Shown piece after piece: positions 43,795 to 53,766 of a stretch of 64,000 nt of DNA (position 1 is its first letter; every line of letters starts with the position of its first letter). Both the position numbers and the translations under genes were made by a program. Origin of the DNA: Synechococcus sp. A15-62 (lineage in GTDB: Bacteria; Cyanobacteriota; Cyanobacteriia; PCC-6307; Cyanobiaceae); NCBI RefSeq assembly GCF_014280075.1, contig NZ_CP047950.1, positions 744,001 to 808,000 on the forward strand. The letters are read 5' to 3'. The notes beneath the pieces were generated by a model that was given only the letters and a program-made list of their open reading frames with translations, ran no database searches and was not told the DNA's origin.

Positions 43795-44682
43795 ATGGAG
43801 ATCCGCCGTCGTCCCCCCAACCCCAAGGTGAGGGTGGCCCATCTCGAATATGCGGTGCCCCACGATGACGAGGAACCGCGTCACATTCTCGAGAAAATTG
43901 TCTGGGAAAAAGACCGTGAGATCGATGCCGCCCGCGAAAAGGTTCCCCTCGACAACCTGAAGCAGCAGATTGCCAAGCTTCCTCCCACCAAGGATTTCCT
44001 GGGGGCGCTTCAGGCGGCCGCCACGAAACCTGCGGTGATCGCTGAGGTGAAAAAAGCGAGCCCCAGCAAAGGGGTGATCCGTGAGGATTTCGACCCGGTG
44101 GCGATTGCTAAGGCCTATGCCGCTGGTGGTGCAAGCTGCCTCTCGGTGCTCACCGACAAGACCTTCTTCCAGGGCGGCTTTGATGTCTTGGTGGAGGTGC
44201 GTCAGGCCGTTGACCTGCCTCTGCTCTGCAAGGAGTTTGTGCTGAGCCCTTACCAGCTGTTCCAGGCCAGAGCGGCCGGGGCTGATGCGGTGCTGCTGAT
44301 CGCTGCCATCCTCTCGGATCAGGATCTTCGTTATCTCAACAAGGCTGCGGCGGCACTGGGCCTCACCGTGCTGGTGGAGGTTCATGACGCCACCGAAATG
44401 GACCGGGTGCTCAACATTGGCGGCTTTCCCTTGATCGGAATCAACAACCGCGATCTCACCAGCTTCGAGACGGATCTGGCCACGACCGAGCGGCTGCTGG
44501 TCGACTTCAACGACCGGTTGAAGCAACAGGGGGTGCTGCTGGTGAGTGAATCGGGTCTGTTCAGCCGGGCCGATCTCGATCGCGTGCAAGCCGCCGGTGC
44601 GGGGGCTGTGCTGGTGGGGGAAGCCTTGATGCGGCAGCAGGATGTTGAAGCTGGTCTGGTGCAGTTGATCCAGGCCGGTTAA
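43795..44682 (+). CDS. trpC: Indole-3-glycerol phosphate synthase
   Basis: 295 residues from ATG 43795. TIM-barrel enzyme of tryptophan synthesis. Landmarks: [13 protein letters not shown] near 83, [13 protein letters not shown] near 117, [11 protein letters not shown] near 143, [10 protein letters not shown] near 217, and [11 protein letters not shown] near 252. The N-terminus has a polar extension (about 30 residues) common in cyanobacterial TrpC. A longer frame upstream overlaps lpd and is rejected. The sodT gene lies 53 bp downstream. Confidence 0.96.
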   Translation: MEIRRRPPNPKVRVAHLEYAVPHDDEEPRHILEKIVWEKDREIDAAREKVPLDNLKQQIAKLPPTKDFLGALQAAATKPAVIAEVKKASPSKGVIREDFDPVAIAKAYAAGGASCLSVLTDKTFFQGGFDVLVEVRQAVDLPLLCKEFVLSPYQLFQARAAGADAVLLIAAILSDQDLRYLNKAAAALGLTVLVEVHDATEMDRVLNIGGFPLIGINNRDLTSFETDLATTERLLVDFNDRLKQQGVLLVSESGLFSRADLDRVQAAGAGAVLVGEALMRQQDVEAGLVQLIQAG

Positions 44683-44735
44683 GGCCGTTGCCGTTTCACT
44701 GCTGATGCAGAATTGCGACATTCAGGCGGTTCTTT

Positions 44736-45404
44736 GTGCTGATTAGCCTTTTGACCGGTGTTGCAGCCGGGGCCGTTCATGTCGTGGGTGGTGCTGATCA
44801 CCTGGTGGCCATGGCGCCTTTCTCCCTGAGCAAGCCATGGGCCGCCTTTCGTCACGCCCTGGCGTGGGGTGCTGGTCACTCCACCGGAGTCGTGGTTCTT
44901 GCGTTGATCGCCATTGGTCTGAAAGACCTGGCCCATGTGGAGGCGATGTCGTCTTGGGCGGAATTTTTGGTGGGTGTTGCCCTGCTGGTGGTGGGTGCCC
45001 TGGCCGTCCGCACGGCGTTCGGGCTGGAACTGCACACCCATCAGCACCGCCACGACGGTGCCGCAGAGCATCGTCATCTTCACTTGCATGTGCGCGGCGC
45101 CAGCAACCACCGTCGCCACGTCCACGCCTCCTCCGGCCTGGGCTTGCTGCATGGCCTGGCGGGGGCCAGTCACCTGCTTGCAGTGATCCCTGCGTTGGCC
45201 CTGCCGCCCCACGCCGCTGTGGGCTACCTCGTGGCTTACTTGCTTGGATCCATTGGCGCCATGGTGGCCGTGGTGTCTGTGGTGTCGTTCCTCACGCTCC
45301 GCAGCGGTGCCCGGCTGATGCCTTTTCTTGTGGGCGGTACGGGTGCTCTCTCGATCATCACCGGGGCCATCTGGCTGCAGAAGACCTCACCGGCTCTGTT
45401 CTGA
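44736..45404 (+). CDS. sodT: Candidate nickel transporter SodT (NicO/UreH-like)
   Basis: 222 residues from a GTG start, with about six membrane helices. The first helix contains HVVGGADHLVA, resembling the HX4DH-type metal motif of nickel/cobalt transporters (spacing differs by one), and a second copy-like block GLLHGLAGASHLLAV is near 137. Between helices 3 and 4 lies a His-rich loop (HTHQHRHDG, HRHLHLHV) that can bind metal. It is convergent with sodX and sodN, which make a nickel superoxide dismutase, so supply of Ni to SodN is the likely role. Name follows that context; direct evidence is absent. Confidence 0.75.
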   Translation: MLISLLTGVAAGAVHVVGGADHLVAMAPFSLSKPWAAFRHALAWGAGHSTGVVVLALIAIGLKDLAHVEAMSSWAEFLVGVALLVVGALAVRTAFGLELHTHQHRHDGAAEHRHLHLHVRGASNHRRHVHASSGLGLLHGLAGASHLLAVIPALALPPHAAVGYLVAYLLGSIGAMVAVVSVVSFLTLRSGARLMPFLVGGTGALSIITGAIWLQKTSPALF

Positions 45405-45719
45405 TTCCCTACGCGGCAACCGACCCACCACTTCGCCGATCAGCAGGCTTGTGGGCACAGCTCCAAGTTGGCGGCTGTCGGTGCTTTCGCCTGGGTTGTC
45501 TCCCAGCAACCAAAGCCCCGTTTCCTCAACGCTCTTCAGACGCTTGATCAGGCGCAGCTTGCTGCGCTGGGGATGCCAGGTCACGACCACGGATCCCAGG
45601 CAGGGTGCGGTCTTCCGTCCCAGCCGCCTGACCAGAACCCGATCTCCGGGTTCAAGGGTGGGTTGCATCGATCGTCCTTCGATGCGAAGAAGCAGGCGTC
45701 GGCCACAAAAAAGCAGCAA
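45387..45719 (-). CDS. sodX: Nickel-type superoxide dismutase maturation peptidase SodX
   Basis: 110 residues from TTG 45719; no ATG or GTG lies upstream in frame. Minimal type I signal-peptidase fold: EGRSMQPTLEPGD near 14 with the nucleophilic Ser, LRLIKRLKSVEE near 56 with the general-base Lys, and WLLGDNPGESTDSRQ near 70 as the third box. In marine cyanobacteria this peptidase removes the SodN leader so that His1 becomes the Ni ligand. It follows sodN by 50 bp on the same strand; its 3-prime end overlaps the end of the convergent transporter gene by 18 bp. Confidence 0.88.
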   Translation of the reverse strand: MLLFCGRRLLLRIEGRSMQPTLEPGDRVLVRRLGRKTAPCLGSVVVTWHPQRSKLRLIKRLKSVEETGLWLLGDNPGESTDSRQLGAVPTSLLIGEVVGRLPRRESEQSR

Positions 45720-45769
45720 CAGGTCGCGAAGACCTGCTGCTGCGATGGAGGGATTGGTTCTGTTCGAAC

Positions 45770-46243
45770 TCAGGATGCGGTGACCCAGGCGTCGGAACGG
45801 CCCTTGGATTGCCAGAACATGCCGTGGATTTTCTCAACGGCGGCCATCAGTTCCTCGGCCTTGGCCTGATCGATGTTCACCTTGCAGGCGCTGCAGAGTT
45901 TGGCTGCTTTCCAGAAGGTGTAGTGCAGGTCGGGGAAGGTGGCCAGGTGATCGGGCTTGAAGTAGTCGGTCCAGAGGATCAACAGCTCTTTCTTGGTCTT
46001 CTGTGCTTCCTCTTCTTTGATGGCCACGTAGCGGCCGAAGGTGTTGTTGTAAGCGGCCAGGGCAGCAGCGGCACCAGAGGCGGGAGCTTCCATCGCCTTC
46101 AGCTTTTTGGTCATGGACAGCACGGCTTCGGCTGCCACACGAGCGGAAGCCGGGTCGTACACGCCACAAGGACCGTCGCAATGGGCTTCTGCCACGGGGG
46201 CAGGGAGTGCACATGCAAGGGCGGAAAGGGCCGAGCGCAGCAT
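45770..46243 (-). CDS. sodN: Nickel superoxide dismutase
   Basis: 157 residues. A 20-residue leader (MLRSALSALACALPAPVAEA) precedes the nickel hook HCDGPCGVY, in which His1, Cys2 and Cys6 of the mature protein bind nickel. The mature 137 residues form the four-helix bundle of the family, including YNNTFGRYVAIKEEE near 68 and WTDYFKPDHLATFPDL near 95. Marine Synechococcus and Prochlorococcus use this enzyme in place of Fe-SOD. sodX follows it, and the candidate transporter is convergent with both. Confidence 0.96.
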   Translation of the reverse strand: MLRSALSALACALPAPVAEAHCDGPCGVYDPASARVAAEAVLSMTKKLKAMEAPASGAAAALAAYNNTFGRYVAIKEEEAQKTKKELLILWTDYFKPDHLATFPDLHYTFWKAAKLCSACKVNIDQAKAEELMAAVEKIHGMFWQSKGRSDAWVTAS

Positions 46244-46285
46244 CGGTTCAGAGCGGAATTGGCTTGGGTTGAGCCTAGCTTCCGC

Positions 46286-46885
46286 TCACTTCTTCACGTC
46301 GAGCAGTTCCACCTCGAAGATCAAGGTTGCGTTGGGGGGAATCACGCCACCGGCGCCCCGGCTTCCGTAGGCCAGGTCGGAAGGGATCACCAGCTTGCGT
46401 TTGCCACCAACTTTCATGCCGGCAACACCTTCATCCCAACCCTTGATCACCCGACCAGCCCCGAGGGGGAAGCTGAAGGGTGTGCCCCGGTCGTAGCTGG
46501 CATCGAACTGGAGTCCGTCTTCCAGGGTGCCGCGGTAATGCACCACAACCGTTTGGCCGGGGGTGGCCTCTTCGCCGCTGCCCACCTCCAACTCAATGAT
46601 TTTCAGACCACTGGCGGTGATGGTGGTGTCGGGGGCATCGAGGGGGCCACCGAGAGCTGATGCGTCTGCGGAAGCGGAATCGTTGGCCATGGCGAAAAGA
46701 GTCGGGTTGGGGTCGTCAGGGTCGAGTTCGAAGCTCAACGCCTGTTTGGGTTTCGAAGCTTCGCTGCGAACGGCAGCAGGTTGCACCGGGGCTGCGGAAA
46801 CGGTGGAGGGGGCCACGATCTGGCTGACCAGCGCCAGGAGCAGGCAGGCCACACAGACCGTTGTGCTGATGATGATGTCGCGCAC
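46286..46885 (-). CDS. FKBP-type peptidyl-prolyl cis-trans isomerase, exported
   Basis: 199 residues from a GTG start. N-terminal hydrophobic segment ([20 protein letters not shown]) acts as signal or anchor, followed by a linker of about 55 residues. FKBP domain from about residue 88: [42 protein letters not shown], and [23 protein letters not shown], all read in pieces. Acts on prolyl bonds of secreted or lumenal proteins. Downstream gene on the same strand is sodN, about 40 bp away. Confidence 0.93.
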   Translation of the reverse strand: MRDIIISTTVCVACLLLALVSQIVAPSTVSAAPVQPAAVRSEASKPKQALSFELDPDDPNPTLFAMANDSASADASALGGPLDAPDTTITASGLKIIELEVGSGEEATPGQTVVVHYRGTLEDGLQFDASYDRGTPFSFPLGAGRVIKGWDEGVAGMKVGGKRKLVIPSDLAYGSRGAGGVIPPNATLIFEVELLDVKK

Positions 46886-46936
46886 GGAAAGGCTTCTGTT
46901 GCGCTGATTCTGACCTCCGGTCCGCGGCGTCGGCGT

Positions 46937-47266
46937 TCATTCAGGCCGGTTCATCTGCCGCAGCTGTTGCTCGAGGCGATCAATGCGACCGCGCAGCTCG
47001 TCCACTTCCTTCTGGCTGGGAACACCAAAGTCCTGGAGCAGGTTGTCGCGGTTGCGTTCCAGGTTGCGCCCCACCTGCTGTTCCAGCTCGGGGGTTTCAC
47101 CGCGCAGGGCCTTGAGCACGTCGTCCACCAGAGCGGATGCTTCATTCGGATCCAGCCGGCCACTGCTCACCCAGTTCTGGGTGACGCCGCGCAGACGCTC
47201 AGCAACGAGGGTGGTGGTGCCCAGGCCGCGGAGCAGCAGTTGCTGGAGAGGATTCGCGGCATCCAT
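46937..47266 (-). CDS. Small helical protein with C-terminal coiled coil (phasin-like?)
   Basis: 109 residues from ATG 47266. Mostly alpha-helical with LLLRGLGTTTLVAERLRGVTQNW at the start and a C-terminal heptad-rich helix VDELRGRIDRLEQQLRQM. This layout resembles poly(3-hydroxyalkanoate) synthase subunit PhaE/phasin-like or ubiquinone-accessory-factor (UbiK-like) proteins, but I cannot distinguish them. Divergent from lnt with 53 bp between starts. No signal peptide. Confidence 0.7.
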   Translation of the reverse strand: MDAANPLQQLLLRGLGTTTLVAERLRGVTQNWVSSGRLDPNEASALVDDVLKALRGETPELEQQVGRNLERNRDNLLQDFGVPSQKEVDELRGRIDRLEQQLRQMNRPE

Positions 47267-47319
47267 GGCGACAGGTGGGCGGGTCCGATCCAGGATGCCT
47301 TCGGCCGGGACTGCTGACC

Positions 47320-48732
47320 ATGGGCAATCACCAACTGAAGGCCGGATCGCGGGCGCTGCTTGGCGGCGTCCTGGCCGGCGTGGCTCCATCCCTTGGCGGG
47401 CCATTGCTGATGGTCCCCGCCCTGGCGCTGCTCTGGTCCGTGGCTGAGCGTCCCCGGTGGTCGGCCGGCTGGGGACTGCTGGCCGTTTTAATCAGTCACA
47501 GTTGGCTTCTGGCCCTGCATCCACTTACCTGGATGGGCGTCCCCGCCTGGCTGAGCCTGCCTGTGGCACTGGCCATCTGGCTGGCCTGCGGGAGCCTTGC
47601 CGCTCTGCTTCTGGCCGGATGGTCTGTGCTGGCGCGGTGGCTGCCTCATCACTGGCCGCGTCCAGTGCGGCTGATGTTGCTGGCCGGGGTCTGGGCCCTG
47701 GCCGAACTGGTGCTTTCGGGCTCGCCGCTGTTCTGGATCGGCGTCGGCGGCACCACCCTGCCCTGGGACCGTCCCCTGGCGGGATTGGCCCGCTGGTTCG
47801 GTTCCGGAGGGCTGACATGGCTGCAGTTGTGCTGGGGCTGCTGCCTGCTGGCGCTGTTCGAGCAACCCGCTGCCTGGCGTCGCTGGGGCATGCTCGGATT
47901 GGCCAGTGTGCTTCTAGCCCATGGTTTGGGCAGCTGGCTGTTGTCGGCGCCGCCGCCGGTCGGCTCCGTTGCTCTGGGGGTCTGGCAACCCGCCGTTCCC
48001 ACCCGAGAAAAATTCGATCTGGAACGTCAACAGGCGCTTCCAATGGCTCTGGTGGATGCGATGCGTCAGCTGGAGCCCAACAATCCAGCCGCTGTGGTTG
48101 CTCCGGAGGGAGCGCTTCCGGCGCGTTTTCAGCTGCCGGCCGAAGCTCCAGCCGTTCCTCTGATCAGTGGCGGATTCCGTTGGGTGCGGGGTCAGCAACG
48201 AAGTTCCTTGTTGCTTTACGAGCCGTCCGACTGGTTTCCCGTTCCTCTGGCAGACAAGCACCGTCTCGTGCCGATCGGGGAATGGATTCCGCCTCTTCCT
48301 GCCGGGCTGACGGCGGGACTGTCTGCGGTGGGGGGACTGTCCCCCGGTCCGGCCCCGAGAACGATGGCGGTGGTGGAACCCCCTGCGGCCGTTGCGATCT
48401 GCTACGAGATCGCCGATGGTCTGGCTCTGGCCCGCGCCGCTGCCGATGGAGCGACCTGGCTCCTGGCTATCGCCAATCTCGACCCCTATCCGCTCCAATT
48501 GCAGGAGCAGTTTCTGGCTCTCGCGCAGTTACGGGCGATCGAGACAGGACGGGATCTGCTCAGCGTTGGCAATACGGGCCCCACGGCGCTGATTTCGGCC
48601 AACGGGTCGGTGCAGAGGTTGTTAGCGCCGGAAGCCCCTGGGGTCGCCGAGGCCGTCGTTCAGGTGCGTCAGCGCGTCACGCCCTATTCCCGTTGGATCA
48701 GCCCCCCACCCAGAACGGTTTCACCGTCGTAG
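47320..48732 (+). CDS. lnt: Apolipoprotein N-acyltransferase
   Basis: 470 residues from ATG 47320. Membrane enzyme that N-acylates lipoproteins. Six to seven N-terminal helices, then a nitrilase-type domain with catalytic Glu in VVAPEGALP, Lys in [15 protein letters not shown] and Cys in [11 protein letters not shown]. The spacing matches Lnt. Its 3-prime end overlaps the convergent mnmA gene by 49 bp; both ends are protein-like, so this overlap looks real. Confidence 0.92.
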   Translation: MGNHQLKAGSRALLGGVLAGVAPSLGGPLLMVPALALLWSVAERPRWSAGWGLLAVLISHSWLLALHPLTWMGVPAWLSLPVALAIWLACGSLAALLLAGWSVLARWLPHHWPRPVRLMLLAGVWALAELVLSGSPLFWIGVGGTTLPWDRPLAGLARWFGSGGLTWLQLCWGCCLLALFEQPAAWRRWGMLGLASVLLAHGLGSWLLSAPPPVGSVALGVWQPAVPTREKFDLERQQALPMALVDAMRQLEPNNPAAVVAPEGALPARFQLPAEAPAVPLISGGFRWVRGQQRSSLLLYEPSDWFPVPLADKHRLVPIGEWIPPLPAGLTAGLSAVGGLSPGPAPRTMAVVEPPAAVAICYEIADGLALARAAADGATWLLAIANLDPYPLQLQEQFLALAQLRAIETGRDLLSVGNTGPTALISANGSVQRLLAPEAPGVAEAVVQVRQRVTPYSRWISPPPRTVSPS

Positions 48733-49835
48733 AACACAGCCGCCTGGCCTGGTGTGATCGAGAACTGCTCCTCCTCAAAGCTGAGACGGCAGCGGTGGGG
48801 CCGGTCCCGCTGCTGATCTGCTTCGGTTGCTGGAAGGGGTGAAAGCTCCGCACGCACCGGCGTACTGCGGTAGCGCACCTGCACCTCAACGGTTCGCGGC
48901 GCCTCGATCGGGTCAATTGAGACCCAGTTCACCGCACCCACCACGCAGCTGTCTCGGCCGGCCTCGGCCCGGGGTGCCACGACCACCCGATTCATGGCAG
49001 CGTCAAGGCGGATGACGTGAAGGGGCTCGCGCCAGGCCACACCGAGCCCTTTGCGCTGACCGATGGTGAAGTGTTCAATGCCGTCGTGCTCGCCCACAAC
49101 AGTCCCGTCCGCCAGCACGATTTCCCCCTGCCGCGGTGGCAGATAGGCATCCAGGAACGCCCGCATCGATCCGTGGTGGTCAGCCAGGCAAAGATCCTGG
49201 CTCTCCGGTTTTTCTGCGGTGCGCAGACCGTGGCGGGCGGCTTCGAGTCGCGTGTCGGGTTTGGTCAGCTCCCCCAAGGGAAAAACGATGCGTCCAAGAA
49301 CCTCCTGGGGCAGGTCATAGAGGAAGTAACTCTGGTCTTTGCGGGTATCGAGGCCCCGCAGCAGCTGATGTCGCCCTCGATCGCCGCCATGGCGGATCCG
49401 GGCGTAGTGGCCAGTGGCGATGCGGGGCAGTTTGCGCTCCTGCAGAGCCCAATCGAGCATCGGTCCGAATTTCACCGATCGATTGCACTGGGAGCAGGGC
49501 AACGGCGTGATCCCATCGCGATAGCCATCCACCAGCCGTTGAACGATTTCCTGTTGGAACGTTTCGCGCGTGTCCACCACGTGGTGGGGAATGCCCAGCT
49601 GTTCACAGATGCCGGCCGCATCCACCAGCCCCTCGGCGCAACAGGCTCCTTTCCCGCTCATCAGCCAGAGGGTCAGGCCTTCCACCTGCCAGCCCGCTTC
49701 CACCAGCAGTGCCGCCGTCAGGGAACTGTCGACGCCTCCAGAGAGACCAACGGCCACACGATGCTCCCCGGGCCATTGCCTGAGGCGCTCAAGAGCAGCC
49801 TCTCCAGCGCGGGTTGTGGTGGATCCGACGGCCAT
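48684..49835 (-). CDS. mnmA: tRNA-specific 2-thiouridylase
   Basis: 383 residues from ATG 49835. Adds sulfur to U34 of Lys, Glu and Gln tRNAs. PP-loop [16 protein letters not shown] near 30, the first catalytic Cys in [13 protein letters not shown] near 115, [10 protein letters not shown] near 165 and the second Cys in ESQDLCLAD near 210; the C-terminal beta domain ends [15 protein letters not shown] longer frame upstream is rejected since it runs into the divergent nnr gene. The 3-prime end overlaps lnt by 49 bp. Confidence 0.95.
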   Translation of the reverse strand: MAVGSTTTRAGEAALERLRQWPGEHRVAVGLSGGVDSSLTAALLVEAGWQVEGLTLWLMSGKGACCAEGLVDAAGICEQLGIPHHVVDTRETFQQEIVQRLVDGYRDGITPLPCSQCNRSVKFGPMLDWALQERKLPRIATGHYARIRHGGDRGRHQLLRGLDTRKDQSYFLYDLPQEVLGRIVFPLGELTKPDTRLEAARHGLRTAEKPESQDLCLADHHGSMRAFLDAYLPPRQGEIVLADGTVVGEHDGIEHFTIGQRKGLGVAWREPLHVIRLDAAMNRVVVAPRAEAGRDSCVVGAVNWVSIDPIEAPRTVEVQVRYRSTPVRAELSPLPATEADQQRDRPHRCRLSFEEEQFSITPGQAAVFYDGETVLGGGLIQRE

Positions 49836-49886
49836 GGGCGGCGCAGGGAGTTCTCTCCATAGTGAGGTCCCGGCAACCTTCAACTG

Positions 49887-51416
49887 GTGTGGCCTCCCGC
49901 TGATTCCGATCACGTGCTGGTGGATGCCGCGTCCATGGGGGCTGCGGAACAGAGGTTGTTCGAGAGCGGAATGCCCGTCGCCGCCTTGATGGAGAAGGTG
50001 GGGCTGGCCATGGCGGCTTGGCTTCTGGCACGCCGGGATCTGCTGCGCCATGGCGTGGTTGTCCTGGTGGGACCGGGTCACAACGGTGGCGATGGTCTGG
50101 TGGTGGCCCGGGAGTTGCACCTGGCTGGCATCGAGGTGTCGTTGTGGTGTCCCTTGCCGATTCGCAAGACCCTCACCGCTGAACATCTGCGCCACGGGGA
50201 GTGGCTTGGTCTGCGCCAACGGATTCAAGAGCCCGATCCAGGCGGATCCGAACTGTGGCTGGATGCGGTCTTCGGGCTCGGCCAGAGTCGGCCGCTGCCA
50301 GAGCTCTTGGCGGACCTGTTCCGGCGCCGCCAGCAGCTTCGGCCAGGGGCCTTGATCAGCCTGGATGTGCCGTCGGGCCTTTGCTCCGACCAGGGAACCG
50401 TGTTGGGCGAGCAGGCGGCCTGTGCCTCGGTCACCCTCAGTGTTGGCTGGTTGAAGCGCGGGTTGTCTCTGGACCCGGCCCGTTCCTGGGTTGGAGCATT
50501 GGTGCGGATTGATCTGGGGTTGCCGTCTGCGGTGTTGGGCAACGCCGCAGCGGTCTTGCCGCGCCGTCTACCGGTGAGCGAGTCCTGCTCGGCCCCGTTA
50601 CCGCCGTTGCCGCCCACGGCGATGAAGTACGAACGGGGCCGCTGCCTGGTGGTGGCTGGCAGTGATCGCTACCCCGGCGCAGCACATCTGGCGCTGCGGG
50701 GTGCCATGGCCAGTGGCTGCGGCTGCGGCTGCGTTCAGGCCGTTGTGCCGCCCCGTCTTCAATCCAGCTTGTGGCAGGTGTTGCCGGAGGCGATGCAACT
50801 GGAGGACGGGGTGATTCCAGAGCGGCTGGATGCGGTTTTGGTCGGTCCCGGGCTGGGGGAGTCCACCCATTGGTGGAGCCAGTGGTCGGAGCAGATGCTC
50901 AGCGTTGCCGGTTTGCTGGTGCTCGATGCCGATGGCCTCAATGGCCTGGCGGCCAGCCCTCAGGGGTGGCGCTGGTTGTTGAAGCGGCGGGGGCCGACAT
51001 GTCTGACACCCCATGCGGCTGAGTTTTCCCAGTTGTTTCCAGACTGTGATGCGGGTGATGCGCTTGAGAAGGCGATCGCCGCGGCCCGCTGCAGCCGTTG
51101 CTGCATTTTGCTGAAGGGTGCGCATTCCGTGCTGGCTGATCCATCGGGTGCGGCGGTGGTGCTGGCCGGCACATCCCCCCGGGTGGCCCGCACGGGTCTG
51201 GGCGATCTTCTGGCCGGTTTCGTCATCGGTTGGGGCGCCCAGGGAGTTGCGGCACAGCAGCAGCCCGGGCTTGAAAGCTTCGCTGCCGCTGCGGCTTTGC
51301 ACGGTTTGGCGGCAGCTCGTGCTCGATCCAGTGATGCTTCAACGATTGCGGATTGTTTGAAAATCAATACAGCGCGGTGTCAGAAAAAGCAAACAACGAT
51401 GTTCAACGAAGTCTGA
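49887..51416 (+). CDS. nnr: Bifunctional NAD(P)H-hydrate epimerase / ADP-dependent dehydratase
   Basis: 509 residues from a GTG start. Repairs hydrated NAD(P)H. N-terminal YjeF_N epimerase domain: [21 protein letters not shown] near 56 and [15 protein letters not shown] near 155. C-terminal carbohydrate-kinase-like dehydratase domain: [15 protein letters not shown] near 255, [10 protein letters not shown] near 345, [11 protein letters not shown] near 370 and [17 protein letters not shown] near 430. Fused form is normal in bacteria. Promoter space shared with mnmA is 51 bp. Confidence 0.95.
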   Translation: MWPPADSDHVLVDAASMGAAEQRLFESGMPVAALMEKVGLAMAAWLLARRDLLRHGVVVLVGPGHNGGDGLVVARELHLAGIEVSLWCPLPIRKTLTAEHLRHGEWLGLRQRIQEPDPGGSELWLDAVFGLGQSRPLPELLADLFRRRQQLRPGALISLDVPSGLCSDQGTVLGEQAACASVTLSVGWLKRGLSLDPARSWVGALVRIDLGLPSAVLGNAAAVLPRRLPVSESCSAPLPPLPPTAMKYERGRCLVVAGSDRYPGAAHLALRGAMASGCGCGCVQAVVPPRLQSSLWQVLPEAMQLEDGVIPERLDAVLVGPGLGESTHWWSQWSEQMLSVAGLLVLDADGLNGLAASPQGWRWLLKRRGPTCLTPHAAEFSQLFPDCDAGDALEKAIAAARCSRCCILLKGAHSVLADPSGAAVVLAGTSPRVARTGLGDLLAGFVIGWGAQGVAAQQQPGLESFAAAAALHGLAAARARSSDASTIADCLKINTARCQKKQTTMFNEV

Positions 51417-51595
51417 ATAAATGATTCGTTTTGATTGCCTCGGCGTGCAGGTCCCAAAAGAGCTTTTCTTGGTTTTTAAATCTTTCGCAAATCTGAAATG
51501 TTGCGGTTTGCTGTTCTGAATCTGAAGGGTTGCTGAAAACACTTCGACATTCTTTCTGTTCGTAGGAAAGTCAACTCACTTCCGCAGCACCCAAG

Positions 51596-52534
51596 GTGTC
51601 CACAGCTTCCAAGCCGCTGGAGACGCAACGTCGGCGCAGCAGCGACCCCGTCAGTTGGTATCTCGCCACCATCGGCAGAATTCCACTGCTGACCCCAGCC
51701 GAAGAAATCGAGCTGGGCAATCAGGTGCAGGCGATGATGGCCCTCACCGAAGACGGTTCTCGTGAGTTCGAGGATGGAGAACTCACCACGGCACAGCGCC
51801 GTCTTCTGAGGATCGGTCGCCGCGCCAAAGAGCGGATGATGAAGGCCAACCTTCGTCTTGTGGTCAGCGTCGCCAAGAAATATCAAGGCAAGGGTCTGGA
51901 ATTGCTCGATCTGATTCAGGAGGGCTCACTGGGCCTGGAGCGTGCTGTTGAAAAATTTGATCCCACCCGCGGTTACAAGTTTTCCACCTATGCCTTCTGG
52001 TGGATCCGCCAGAGCATGACCCGGGCGATTGCCTGCCAGTCGCGCACGATTCGTCTTCCCGTTCATCTCAGTGAGCGGCTCACCACGATTCGCAAGGTCA
52101 GTCTTGATCTGGCCCACAAGCTCGGCGCCATGCCCAGCCGTGTGGAGATCGCTGAAGCCATGGATATCCCCTTGGATGAGCTGGATTCGCTGCTGCGCCA
52201 GGCGCTCACCACCAGCAGCCTGGATGCTCCCGTCAACGGTGAGGAGGGTCGCAGTTTCCTTGGGGATCTGATCGCTGATTCATCCCTTGATGAACCGCTC
52301 GACATCGTTGAACAGCGGATTCATCACGAGCAGCTGGGCCGCTGGCTGAGTCATCTGAGCGAGCAGGAGCAGCACGTTCTGCGCATGCGCTTCGGGCTTG
52401 AGGGCAACGAGCGTCACACGCTTGCTGAAATCGGACGCTTGATGGAGGTGTCCCGCGAGCGGGTGCGTCAGGTTGAACTCAAGGCGCTGCGGAAGTTGCG
52501 CAATCTCACCCGACGGCTTCCGAGCGGCATCTGA
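51596..52534 (+). CDS. Group 2 RNA polymerase sigma factor (sigma-70 family)
   Basis: 312 residues from a GTG start. Begins SDPVSWYLATIGRIPLLTPAEEIELG (region 1.2, read in pieces), then KANLRLVVSVAKKYQ and LDLIQEGSLGLERAVEKFDPTRGYKFSTYAFWWIRQ (regions 2.1-2.4, in pieces), regions 3 and 4 with ERVRQVELKALRKLR at the end. Region 1.1 is absent, which places it with group 2 (non-essential, condition-specific) sigma factors numerous in cyanobacteria. A 179-bp leader precedes it without a recognised motif. The exact Sig subgroup is not assigned. Confidence 0.9.
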   Translation: MSTASKPLETQRRRSSDPVSWYLATIGRIPLLTPAEEIELGNQVQAMMALTEDGSREFEDGELTTAQRRLLRIGRRAKERMMKANLRLVVSVAKKYQGKGLELLDLIQEGSLGLERAVEKFDPTRGYKFSTYAFWWIRQSMTRAIACQSRTIRLPVHLSERLTTIRKVSLDLAHKLGAMPSRVEIAEAMDIPLDELDSLLRQALTTSSLDAPVNGEEGRSFLGDLIADSSLDEPLDIVEQRIHHEQLGRWLSHLSEQEQHVLRMRFGLEGNERHTLAEIGRLMEVSRERVRQVELKALRKLRNLTRRLPSGI

Positions 52535-52579
52535 GCCGCCACGGGAGTCGATTGATTCGGTTGATCCAGGTCAGCTGAA

Positions 52580-53665
52580 TCAGTCTTCAGCCCAGATGTA
52601 TCGGGTGAGTTCTGCTGGGTCTGGCTCGGGTGCGGAGAGGGCGAAGTCAACGCAGTCCTGAACGATCCCGTCGATGTCCTTTTCGATGGCGCGCAGTTCA
52701 TCGCTGTTCACCAGACCCGCTTCGGTCAGGTCCCGCTCGAGGGCTTTGAGGGGATCACGCTTGGCCCAGAACTGCTTTTCTTCCTCCGCCCGCAGTTCGT
52801 CCGGATCAGCCAGAGAATGCCCGCGGAAGCGGTAGGTGAGGCATTCCAGCAAGGTAGGACCTTCACCCGCCCTGGCACGTTCCACGGCGCGTTGGGCCGC
52901 TGCCCGCACCGCCAGAACGTCCATGCCATCCACTTCCTCTCCGGCCATGCCGAAGGAACTGGCCTTGCGCCAGATCTCCGGGTCGCTGGTGGCCCGGTCG
53001 TGGGCCATGCCGATGGCCCACTTGTTGTTCTCGACCACGAAGATGATCGGCAGCTTCCACAGCTGCGCCATGTTCATGCATTCGAAGAACTGACCGTTGT
53101 TGCAGGTTCCATCGCCAAAGAAAGCTGCTGTCACGGCGTTGCTTGAGGCATCACCAAGGGCGTCGCGCTTGTAGCGGCTGGTGAAGGCAGATCCGAGCGC
53201 TACGGGAATGCCTTCGGCGATGAAGGCAAAGCCGCCAAGAAGGTGGTGCTCCTTGGAGAACAGGTGCATCGAACCGCCGCGGCCTTTGCTGCAACCGGTC
53301 TCCTTGCCGAAGAGTTCGCTCATGACTTCGCGGGCCGGCACACCGGCGCTTAAGGCATGCACGTGGTCGCGATAGGTGCTGCAGAACCAGTCGTGCTGCC
53401 GTTTCATCGCACCGATCACGCCGGTGCTGACCGCTTCCTGACCGTTGTAGAGGTGCACGAAGCCGAACATTTTGCCCCGGTAGTACATCTCGGCGCACTT
53501 GTCCTCAAAGCGCCGGCCCAGGGTCATGTCCCGGTAGAGCTCCAAGCCGGTGTCCCGGTTCACGGTGGCCCGTTGTGTGGTGACCAGCTTCGAGAGCCGT
53601 TCGGCGTGGGGACCAGCAGTCGCAGTGCCAATCGGAGCGGAATCGACAGCGAGGTCCTGACCCAT
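52580..53665 (-). CDS. pdhA: Pyruvate dehydrogenase E1 component, alpha subunit
   Basis: 361 residues from ATG 53665, which has CAGGTGG upstream; TTG 53689 would add 8 residues. ThDP-dependent decarboxylation of pyruvate. ThDP motif starts [15 protein letters not shown] near 188 and ends [22 protein letters not shown] near 104 contains residues of the active-site loop. The E3 gene lpd is in the same window; E1 beta and E2 are not. Convergent with the sigma factor gene. Confidence 0.95.
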   Translation of the reverse strand: MGQDLAVDSAPIGTATAGPHAERLSKLVTTQRATVNRDTGLELYRDMTLGRRFEDKCAEMYYRGKMFGFVHLYNGQEAVSTGVIGAMKRQHDWFCSTYRDHVHALSAGVPAREVMSELFGKETGCSKGRGGSMHLFSKEHHLLGGFAFIAEGIPVALGSAFTSRYKRDALGDASSNAVTAAFFGDGTCNNGQFFECMNMAQLWKLPIIFVVENNKWAIGMAHDRATSDPEIWRKASSFGMAGEEVDGMDVLAVRAAAQRAVERARAGEGPTLLECLTYRFRGHSLADPDELRAEEEKQFWAKRDPLKALERDLTEAGLVNSDELRAIEKDIDGIVQDCVDFALSAPEPDPAELTRYIWAED

Positions 53666-53766
53666 GTCCACCTGAGGGATTGCGTTCAACTTTAAGGGCC
53701 AGCCGATGAGCGATGGGCAAAACCCCTGACACTGACTAAGATCCGCGTCTCCTCGCAGCGGCGCTG

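Noticed and set aside
48684-48732. Overlap of lnt and mnmA ends as possible annotation error
   Set aside because: Both C-termini match their families to the last residues, so the 49-bp convergent overlap appears genuine.
52535-52579. Hairpin between the sigma factor and pdhA
   Set aside because: An 8-bp stem with one G-U pair is possible, but no T-run follows on either strand, so a terminator cannot be supported.
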